Assembly: GCA_017613855.1 (NCBI GenBank)
Contig: JAGACY010000377.1
Coordinates: 1-19,935, forward strand
DNA: 19,935 nt
From: Pseudomonadota bacterium
GTDB taxonomy: Bacteria; Myxococcota; Bradymonadia; UBA4248
Direction of reading: 5' to 3'
Positions 6,774 to 13,552 of the stretch are shown here, piece after piece. Position 1 is the first letter of the stretch, and the number at the start of each line of letters is the position of its first letter. A program made the translations under genes and the position numbers. The notes below the pieces were generated by a model. The model saw only the letters and a program-made list of their open reading frames with translations. It was not told where the DNA came from and ran no database searches.

Positions 6774-8189
6774 ATGAAATCATTCATAAAAATTCTGATC
6801 TTGTGTGCTGCAATGATCTGCCTCTCTTCGACAGCAATTGCACAAACACCCGAAACACAACCCAATCCAGAACAAACTGAAATTGCTTTTACAAAAGATG
6901 CACTCGTCGAAGCATTCCAGGCTGAACAATGGGGACGCACCATCATGATTGCAAGGGAATTGCTCAAATCCGAACCGGATAACAGCGATTATCTCTCCAT
7001 ACTCGGCGTCTCATGCGCAAATAATAATGAAAACCAATGCGCCAAGGAAGCACTCGAAAAAGCACGCGATCTCAACCCGGATGATCCACAGATCTACGCA
7101 AATCTTTGCGCGGTTTATACGCAAATCAATTTTGAAGACCATGTAGAAACCTGCATTGAAGCCACCAAACGCCAGCCGGATAACGCAAAACTCTTTTATT
7201 TAACCGGACAAAAACTCGAAAAACTCAAAAGAGTTCGAGAAGCACGCGAGATGTATGAGGCGGCCTGGAAGCTCGACGAAAATAATAATATCTACCTTAC
7301 GGCAATTACTACCATCGATTTCAGTGAAAAAAATTACAAAAGTGCACTCGAAATCACCGAAAAAGGCATCGCGCTGGGAAATGATGTTGCCGTCCTCTAT
7401 TACAATGTCATTATTGCTGCACTCCGCCTGGGGGATTTCGAAAAAGCTAAGAAATACGCCGAAGCCGGATACGCAAAATACAAAGATCCCATCATGCTTA
7501 TGGGAAAAGCAGAAGCACTCGATGGACTCGCGCGTTTCGATGAGGCGGATCCTGTATGGAAAGAAGTTCAGGAAAATCTGCCGGAAAATTCCCTATCAAA
7601 TGACCGCTTTCAGCTCGGAATCGCAAAACACATGTTGGTGATGTCATGCAACAGTGAATCATTTAAAACATGCAACACACCCACCCCGGATTCTTGCTGC
7701 GCACGTGAAAGTGAAATTCTCACCCACCTCGAAAAAATCTCTCCTCAAAAACAGGACAACAATTATCAGGTTTATCTCGGAATTGCACAAACCCTTGCCA
7801 ACCAACTCGAAAAGGCTGAAGCAACTCTGACCAAAGCGGTCAACGCCAATATGGATCGCGATAATGCAAGCGCACTCGCCGCTTTAGCTGCAGCACTTTA
7901 TCAATTTGAAGATGAACGAGATAAAACCGCTGCAAAACGTTATTACACGCAGGCACTCAACGCTTCAGCCGATTTTGCTGATTTTGATCAACTCCCCAAG
8001 ACACGATCCTGGCCGCCAAGACTCATCGAAACACTCAAACAAATTCAGACTGACATTGCCAGCGGCGATAAGAAAAAAACGTCAGGTTGCAGTTGTGAAC
8101 TCGCACAAAATCCAACAATCCCATTGAGTACTTTTGCTCTGCTCCTCCTTGTCCTGGCAGCACTCGTCGTAAAACGACGACGAATTTAA
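6774..8189 (+). CDS. Secreted TPR-repeat protein with MYXO-CTERM-like sorting tail
   Basis: 471 residues from the ATG at 6774. This start is chosen because a classical signal peptide begins there (MKSFIKILILCAAMICLSST, cleavage near AIA-Q at 23); the frame is open further upstream but that part runs through palindromic repeats. The body is helical with TPR-type units, e.g. DYLSILGVSCANNNENQCAK, the following LEKARDLNPDDPQIYANLCA, and KLEKLKRVREAREMYEAAW. The C-terminus carries S-GCSC-ELAQN, a 20-residue hydrophobic segment (about 447-466) and KRRRI. This Cys + TM + Arg-cluster layout is that of MYXO-CTERM signals, which in myxobacteria are processed and lipidated for surface display. It probably works as a surface or periplasmic scaffold; partners are unknown. 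There is no clear Shine-Dalgarno. Gap to polA is 168 bp. Confidence 0.88.
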   Translation: MKSFIKILILCAAMICLSSTAIAQTPETQPNPEQTEIAFTKDALVEAFQAEQWGRTIMIARELLKSEPDNSDYLSILGVSCANNNENQCAKEALEKARDLNPDDPQIYANLCAVYTQINFEDHVETCIEATKRQPDNAKLFYLTGQKLEKLKRVREAREMYEAAWKLDENNNIYLTAITTIDFSEKNYKSALEITEKGIALGNDVAVLYYNVIIAALRLGDFEKAKKYAEAGYAKYKDPIMLMGKAEALDGLARFDEADPVWKEVQENLPENSLSNDRFQLGIAKHMLVMSCNSESFKTCNTPTPDSCCARESEILTHLEKISPQKQDNNYQVYLGIAQTLANQLEKAEATLTKAVNANMDRDNASALAALAAALYQFEDERDKTAAKRYYTQALNASADFADFDQLPKTRSWPPRLIETLKQIQTDIASGDKKKTSGCSCELAQNPTIPLSTFALLLLVLAALVVKRRRI

Positions 8190-8249
8190 CTGCAATCTGA
8201 ACTGAATTCGATACTCAAACTTAAATGCACTTACAAAATCACAAATAGT

Positions 8250-8275
8250 CATGAGTAAGCGTTGCCTTACCCATG
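8250..8275 (+). other. Stem-loop in the gap before polA
   Basis: CATG-A-GTAAG, loop CGTTGC, CTTAC-C-CATG: a 9-bp stem with one A/C mismatch. No T-run follows on the plus strand, so termination is not supported. It may be an operator or leader structure for polA. Confidence 0.4.
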
Positions 8276-8307
8276 AAAAATGTACTTGTATGATTCAATT
8301 GTGCATC

Positions 8308-8354
8308 GCGCATTGCGCATTTAATGACGCATTACGCATTACGCATTACGCATT
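8308..8354. repeat. Heptamer array against the polA start codon
   Basis: GCGCATT twice (8308-8321), a 5-bp TAATG break, then ACGCATT four times (8327-8354), followed by ATT and the polA ATG at 8358. A diverged unit GTGCATC precedes at 8301. The array occupies the position where a Shine-Dalgarno would normally be and none is visible there. Confidence 0.93.
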
Positions 8355-8357
8355 ATT

Positions 8358-11207
8358 ATGAAAAAACTCCTCATATTTGATGCCTCCAATTACATGTTCA
8401 GGGCATATTTCGCCGGCCCCAAAGAAATGACAAACAGCGCCGGTTTTCCTACAAATGCCCTGCATTTTTACACCTCCATGATTTTGGCGGTCATCAAACG
8501 CATTCACCCCGATGCCATTGCACTCGCCCACGAAATGCGGGGACCCAAATTTCGCCATGACCTCTATCCTGAATACAAAGGACAGCGCGAAGCGCCCCCC
8601 GAAGCCTTGCAGCTCCAGTTCCCGTGGTTCAGACAAATTACCGATGCACTTGGCATCCCTGCTTACGATGCCGTGGGATTCGAGGCGGATGATGTCGTCG
8701 CCACACTTACAAAACAAGCCCGCGACATGGGGTGGTCTGTCATTATCGCAAGCAGTGACAAAGATCTCATGCAGCTCGTCGAACGAAAGGACGACACCGA
8801 TACCGTCATCATGCTCGATGCGCTCAAAAAGCCTTATCAATATTTTACAATCGACGATGTACTCGCACGTTTTCAGGTTGCACCAAACCGCGTCGCAGAT
8901 GTACTCGCCCTGGCCGGTGATACCGCAGACAATATCCCGGGATGCAAAGGCATTGGAGAAAAAACTGCCGGAAAACTCATTGCCCAGTATGGTTCGCTCG
9001 AAGAACTGATGGCGCATCGTTCGGAAATCACAAAACCCGCACAAAAAGCCAATCTCGAAGCTTTTTCCTCACAGGCTGAGCTCTCTAAAAAGCTCACAAC
9101 GCTCGTTTATAATGTGCCGGTCACGCTTAAAATCGAGACGATGCACCCCGATCCGGTCAAAGTCACTGAAATCTTTTCTTCACTCGAACTCCACAAGCTG
9201 CTGAGCGAAGTTTTGGGACCGGATGCCAAACCCAATCCCCAAATTCCCCGCGTTCAGCTTCCTGGCCGGGAAACAAAACCTGCCACGGAGGAAAACAGTC
9301 CCAGGCAACGATCGCTTTTTGACCTGCCAACCGATTCTTCTAAAGAAAATAAAGAAGAAACGACCTCAGGCATTCCAAGGGCTGCCGCCGCCGCCCCCAT
9401 AGCAATTCCTGCACTTTCGCGTACGATCGTCCCAACACCACTCTGTGAGTCTACCGAAGAACTTGAGGTTTTCTTAAGAAATATCAGGCAAATCGCCATT
9501 TCACCCATTTGGACGGACGACGCACCCGCACATCGTGAATTGCTCGGAGCTGCCATTGCTGCAACCACAGGAGCACTTTATCTCCCAATTAACCATATAC
9601 GCGAACTATTCAGCGACCCCAATGGGCCCAGATTTGAATCGTATCTCAAGAAGATCCTGATGGATACGGATTTGCAAAAAGTGGTCTACGATATCAAACC
9701 ATTCACGCAGTATCTTTTACAAGACGCCCCGAATACCAATATCCCCAATGTCTTTGATGTCGAAATGGCGGCCTATCTCGTCCATCCCGAGCGCAAAGCA
9801 CTTTCATTGGAAATCTGCTCCCACGAATATCTCGGTTATGAACTGCAGCCACTTCATAAAAGCTGTCATACCATGGATGGCTTGACTCCACTTCAGGCGG
9901 CAGCAAATGCATCGGGGCCACGTGCACAGCTCATTCTGCAGCTTGCCGAAAAACTGCCGGCTGAACTTGAGGCAAATAAACTCACAGATCTTTTCCTCAA
10001 TCTCGACATGCCGCTGGCAAAAATCCTGGCAAAAATGGAGTTTTATGGCGTCGCCATCGATGTTCAGGCGCTTCATCAGCTGTCCAAAACTTACGAAGAA
10101 ACCCTAAAACGCCTCGATGCCGAAGCCCATGCCTTCAGCACCGAACCATTCAACATCAACAGCCCAAAGGAATTGGCACATTTCCTTTACGAAGTGCTCA
10201 AACTCGTCCCGGCAACCAAAAAGAAAAGTATTCATGGCCTTTCGACAGACCAGGAAACACTCGATTCTATCGACCATCCCATTGCCAAAATCATTTCGGA
10301 ATACCGTGCTGCCAGTAAACTCAAATCCACTTATTCAGAGGCCCTGGCACAACTCGCAGATCCACAAACCGGCCGAATACACGGGCGTTTTAATGCATGC
10401 GTCACGGCAACGACGCGCTTATCAAGCTCAGATCCCAATTTGCAGAACATACCCGGACGTACAGAACTCGGTCGACAGATCAAACGATGTTTTGTCGCAA
10501 AACCCGGATTTACGTTTATCGGTGCCGATTATAGTCAAATCGAACTCCGACTCATGGCTGCGTTTTCTAAAGATCCGGTTCTCATAAAAGCCTACCTCGA
10601 TGGCGAAGATGTCCATGCACGAACAGCTGCCACACTCTTCGAAATTCCCATTGAACAAGTCACTAAAGAACAAAGAAGGTTGGCAAAAACGATTAACTTT
10701 GGTTTGCTTTACGGTATGGGAGTGCAAAAACTTGCCCGCGAAACCGGCTATCCCAAAACAGAAGCGAAAGCATTCCTCGAAAAGTTTCATGCTCAGTTCC
10801 CAACACTCTCTGACTTCTTTAATCAGCAAATCGAAAATGCAAAAGAAGCCGGCGAAACGAGAACACTCCTGGGACATCGACGGGCTATGCCCGAATTATA
10901 CAGCGATCGCCCTGTCGAACGCGCTTTCGGAGAACGCGTCGCTACAAATGCACCGATTCAGGGATCGGCATCCGATATCGTCAAACGTGCCATGATCCGA
11001 CTCGAACAATTGCTGCACGAACACAACCTGCATGCGCGTTTGCTCATTCAGGTGCACGATGAACTGCTGCTCGAATGCCCAAACGAAGAAGTCGAAAAAA
11101 CATCGCAAATTCTCATTGATGCCATGGAAAACGCAGCCAATATAAAAGTCCCTTTGCGCGTCGAACTCAAAACAGGTAATAATTGGGCAGATATGGTCTC
11201 AGTTTAA
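8358..11207 (+). CDS. polA: DNA polymerase I (5' nuclease + degenerate proofreading domain + polymerase)
   Basis: 949 residues, typical Pol I size. The 5' nuclease domain (1-290) shows IFDASNYMFRAYF, GFEADDVVATL (D111/D112), SSDKDLMQLV (D134/D136) and GDTADNIPGCKGIGEKTAGK. A Pro/Ala/Ser-rich linker spans about 295-355. The 3'-5' exonuclease region (about 360-535) lacks its catalytic motifs: no DxE at the expected place (IAISPIW instead) and no Asp at the second and third sites. The polymerase domain is intact: TRLSSSDPNLQNIPG (686-700), motif A DYSQIEL (D724), O-helix RRLAKTINFGLLYG (R773, K777, F781, Y785) and motif C QVHDELLLE (H900, D901). It fills gaps and removes primers in replication and repair. 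The start at 8358 gives the expected N-terminus, although a heptamer repeat replaces the usual ribosome binding site. Confidence 0.98.
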   Translation: MKKLLIFDASNYMFRAYFAGPKEMTNSAGFPTNALHFYTSMILAVIKRIHPDAIALAHEMRGPKFRHDLYPEYKGQREAPPEALQLQFPWFRQITDALGIPAYDAVGFEADDVVATLTKQARDMGWSVIIASSDKDLMQLVERKDDTDTVIMLDALKKPYQYFTIDDVLARFQVAPNRVADVLALAGDTADNIPGCKGIGEKTAGKLIAQYGSLEELMAHRSEITKPAQKANLEAFSSQAELSKKLTTLVYNVPVTLKIETMHPDPVKVTEIFSSLELHKLLSEVLGPDAKPNPQIPRVQLPGRETKPATEENSPRQRSLFDLPTDSSKENKEETTSGIPRAAAAAPIAIPALSRTIVPTPLCESTEELEVFLRNIRQIAISPIWTDDAPAHRELLGAAIAATTGALYLPINHIRELFSDPNGPRFESYLKKILMDTDLQKVVYDIKPFTQYLLQDAPNTNIPNVFDVEMAAYLVHPERKALSLEICSHEYLGYELQPLHKSCHTMDGLTPLQAAANASGPRAQLILQLAEKLPAELEANKLTDLFLNLDMPLAKILAKMEFYGVAIDVQALHQLSKTYEETLKRLDAEAHAFSTEPFNINSPKELAHFLYEVLKLVPATKKKSIHGLSTDQETLDSIDHPIAKIISEYRAASKLKSTYSEALAQLADPQTGRIHGRFNACVTATTRLSSSDPNLQNIPGRTELGRQIKRCFVAKPGFTFIGADYSQIELRLMAAFSKDPVLIKAYLDGEDVHARTAATLFEIPIEQVTKEQRRLAKTINFGLLYGMGVQKLARETGYPKTEAKAFLEKFHAQFPTLSDFFNQQIENAKEAGETRTLLGHRRAMPELYSDRPVERAFGERVATNAPIQGSASDIVKRAMIRLEQLLHEHNLHARLLIQVHDELLLECPNEEVEKTSQILIDAMENAANIKVPLRVELKTGNNWADMVSV

Positions 11208-11271
11208 ACCGTAACCTCAAACATAAATCCAGTTCTTCTGGGTTTCATTCTCTGAACGGTCAAAGACTCAA

Positions 11272-13026
11272 ATGGAAAATTCCCCAAAAATATCAAATAA
11301 CGCTGATGGTTTAGAGAAAACGCCCGAAGCAGATGCAAATCATTCCGATCTGCCTTCCGACATCGGCTTTGTCGACACATCGATTCTGGATGCCGTTTCC
11401 TCGACAGATTATTCCGCACTAAACCTCAACGACATGGAAGGTGATACTCTGGTAAGTGAATCCCCGCTGAAGCAGAAAGAGAATCCACCAATGCCAAAGC
11501 TGGATAATCCACCAATGCCAAAGCTGGACAATCCGCCAATGCCAAAGCTGGATAATCCGCCGCCAAGCTTAGATCCCGCCAATCCCGTAACACGGGCACT
11601 CAATGAAATTGAGCAGACCAAAACGAGAATCGGACTGGACGTAACGACTGTCGCTCTCCCCAAAGGATATCGTATCCAGGAACAATACGAAATTGTCAAT
11701 GTCATAGGTTCGGGCGGTTTTGCAACGGTTTACCGCGCACTCCGCCTCGAAGACCGCCAGGAAGTGGCCATTAAGGTCATGGATCTTAAAAAATGCGGCG
11801 ACCAAAAAGTTTCAAAGCGTTTTCTCAGAGAAGCTGAAATCGCCGCTGACATTCATCACCCAAATGTCACAAAATCCTATGATTTTGGCTATATGGAGGA
11901 TACCGGACAACCTTTTATCGTGATGGAGCTATTGCATGGCCATGATCTGACTACGGAACTCAAAAAGAATGGCCCTCTATCACCAAGACGTGCATTCATG
12001 TTGTTCAGACCCGTCGTCGATGCACTGGCTGCAGGACACAAAATCGGCGTAGTACATAAAGATCTCAAACCCGATAACTTTTTTATCGTCAATCCGGGAA
12101 CCCAAAATGAATGCATGAAAATTCTCGACTATGGCATCGCTTATCTCAAAAACGAAGCCATGAGACTCACGAGCGACGGACAAATTGTCGGTACACCGCG
12201 CTATCTTGCACCCGAATATATTCGATCGCGGGATGTGTCCGCTGCGATTGATGTTTACCAGGTCGCGCTGATCATCTCTGAAGCGCTCACACGAGTTCCG
12301 GCAATCACTGGCGAAGCTTTTCAGGCCATGATGCACCACTGTGCGGGTAATCTCTCGGTGGCCAATTTTCTGCTCTATGACAAAGTTGGCGAAGTCTTTT
12401 GCAAAGCATGGGCTATCGAACCCGAAGATCGTTATCATAATTGTGTCGAATTCGGAAAGGCACTCGATTCAATTGCAAATGAATTTAAAAACAAGACACA
12501 GATCGATGCCAGGATTACTCCAATCGTAACACCCGATTTCAAGCCTTTATCAGAAAATCCGGCACCATCAAATCCTTTGCAAGCCCCATTGCCACAGGCA
12601 CAGCCGCCAATTCCGAATACAAACGCAGAAGTCGTCAATCAACAGGAAGCGAGCAAACCCCAGAAAAAAAACAATCGAAAAACTATCGTCATCCTGCTTG
12701 CAATCCTCGCACTCTGCACCTGCCAGGGAATGTGGTATATATTAACAAAATATTCATCGCCCACAGATACTTCACATCATTATCTGCAGAATCAGCCTGG
12801 TCATAATCAGTTACCTCCTTCTCAATCAGCTGCCTCTCAAAAAGCACAGCCTGCCGTGGACATCAAGGATCTTTGTAAAATGGCAGCCAAAGCCGCTCAG
12901 AGACAAAACTACTGTGAAGCATACGATCTATATCAACTGGCTATCGAAAAAGGCCTCCGGGATACAGAATGCCGACAGGAAGCAGACGCCATCATCAATA
13001 AATATGCGGCACAATGCAAAGAATAG
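11272..13026 (+). CDS. Transmembrane Ser/Thr protein kinase (PknB-like)
   Basis: 584 residues. A disordered N-terminus (1-130) contains three NPPMPKLD units (71-94). The kinase domain (about 138-405) has the P-loop GSGGFATVY (146-154), VAIK with Lys168, catalytic-loop VVHKDLKPDNF with Asp264, a metal-binding DYG (286-288) in place of DFG, GTPRYLAPE (307-315) and Arg at the end (EPEDRYH). The catalytic-loop Arg of HRD is Lys, so activation-loop control may differ from classical RD kinases. A Pro/Gln-rich juxtamembrane segment leads to one TM helix (about 471-493) and a roughly 90-residue outer tail with a helical four-Cys segment (C535, C548, C567, C582). Topology implies an inner-membrane receptor-like kinase sensing the periplasm; ligand and substrates are unknown. 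It starts 64 bp after polA with no clear Shine-Dalgarno. Confidence 0.92.
   Translation: MENSPKISNNADGLEKTPEADANHSDLPSDIGFVDTSILDAVSSTDYSALNLNDMEGDTLVSESPLKQKENPPMPKLDNPPMPKLDNPPMPKLDNPPPSLDPANPVTRALNEIEQTKTRIGLDVTTVALPKGYRIQEQYEIVNVIGSGGFATVYRALRLEDRQEVAIKVMDLKKCGDQKVSKRFLREAEIAADIHHPNVTKSYDFGYMEDTGQPFIVMELLHGHDLTTELKKNGPLSPRRAFMLFRPVVDALAAGHKIGVVHKDLKPDNFFIVNPGTQNECMKILDYGIAYLKNEAMRLTSDGQIVGTPRYLAPEYIRSRDVSAAIDVYQVALIISEALTRVPAITGEAFQAMMHHCAGNLSVANFLLYDKVGEVFCKAWAIEPEDRYHNCVEFGKALDSIANEFKNKTQIDARITPIVTPDFKPLSENPAPSNPLQAPLPQAQPPIPNTNAEVVNQQEASKPQKKNNRKTIVILLAILALCTCQGMWYILTKYSSPTDTSHHYLQNQPGHNQLPPSQSAASQKAQPAVDIKDLCKMAAKAAQRQNYCEAYDLYQLAIEKGLRDTECRQEADAIINKYAAQCKE
11482..11553 (+). repeat. 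Intragenic 24-bp tandem repeat in the kinase gene
   Basis: Three 24-bp units begin at 11482, 11506 and 11530 (each starts AATCCRCCAATGCCAAAGCT), followed by a partial fourth unit. They encode the NPPMPKLD repeats. The units differ only at third codon positions, so the duplication is fairly recent but not brand new. Confidence 0.92.
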
Positions 13027-13330
13027 ATCACGCACATAACCGTAATCTCCACCGCATCACATCATTACAATATATATTTTCAATTGATTGACAGGCCTGT
13101 GTTGAATCAGCGTCGGGGGCTCACAATCGTCACCACCTTGTAGACGAAAAAGTTAAATAAAAATGACTTTTAAGTGAGCTCTCGGGCAAAGCTGTGGCTG
13201 AGGATTAATATTCTCGCCGGAATAATGCTTTATTGCTTCGCTATTTTCATTCCAAATCGCTATAATTAAAATGCTTTGTCGTTTTGCGGCACTGCGATAG
13301 AATGAGCATGAGACTGCCTGGAGGTACCGT
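13027..13330. other. Intergenic region after the kinase gene
   Basis: About 300 bp without a supported gene. It contains a perfect 10-bp palindrome ACAGGCCTGT (13091-13100) flanked by TGATT/AATCA, and a perfect TATAAT at 13261-13266. A small minus-strand frame (13153-13398) overlaps the remnant gene and looks spurious. No intrinsic terminator follows the kinase gene. Confidence 0.5.
13261..13266 (+). promoter_or_regulatory. Possible -10 element for the remnant lipoprotein gene
   Basis: A perfect TATAAT lies about 65 bp upstream of the ATG at 13331. No good -35 hexamer is found at 16-18 bp, the nearest being the weak TTCGCT at 13237-13242. Confidence 0.3.
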
Positions 13331-13519
13331 ATGAAAGACTGTCTGTCCGGAACTGCATTTGTGTGTTTACCTTCCGCATGCCTTATGCCTTCATGCAATA
13401 ACAGTAATGAATATAAATTGCTGCAAAAATGTTATCTCATCCGAATGAATAACATCTATTCATACGCCGCTTAAAAGTATAATCTCGATAAAGACTCCAA
13501 TGCATACGATGATTTCTGA
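13331..13519 (+). pseudogene. Collapsed paralogue of the NlpC/P60-type lipoprotein gene
   Basis: This stretch reads as a 47-codon ORF (ATG 13331, TAA 13472-13474) preceded by a strong GGAGGT at 13320-13325. Its first ~27 codons parallel the start of the next gene: MKDCLSGTAFVCLPSACLMP then SCNN against MKRNLAKNAFLCIFAACMMT then ACDD, including the lipobox Cys. The following codons jump to that gene's extreme C-terminus: CYLIRMNNIYSYAA, then TAA, then KYNLDKDSNAYDDF and TGA, against CYLIRMDKVYSYATKKYG...DSNAYDDFW. About 21 of 30 terminal residues match. Everything between, roughly 670 codons, is missing; one stop interrupts the tail and the final Trp codon TGG has become TGA. The clear reading is an old duplicate reduced by internal deletion. 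The 47-codon frame could still make a tiny lipopeptide. Confidence 0.85.
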
Positions 13520-13552
13520 CATAATCATCATTTTACAAATGAGAGGTGCCGC

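Noticed and set aside
8250..8275. Stem-loop as a terminator for the TPR gene
   Set aside because: No T-run follows on the plus strand, and the stem has a mismatch.
8346..9044. Long minus-strand frame (232 codons) opposite the start of polA
   Set aside because: Its composition is the mirror of polA codon usage (Cys/Phe/Gly-rich), and polA is unmistakable on the other strand.
13091..13100. ACAGGCCTGT palindrome after the kinase gene as an operator or terminator
   Set aside because: A 10-bp palindrome alone is expected by chance at this scale; there is no T-run and no promoter placement that would make it meaningful.
13153..13398. Minus-strand 81-codon frame between the kinase and lipoprotein genes
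   Set aside because: It overlaps the plus-strand remnant gene, has no clear ribosome binding site and no recognisable sequence pattern.
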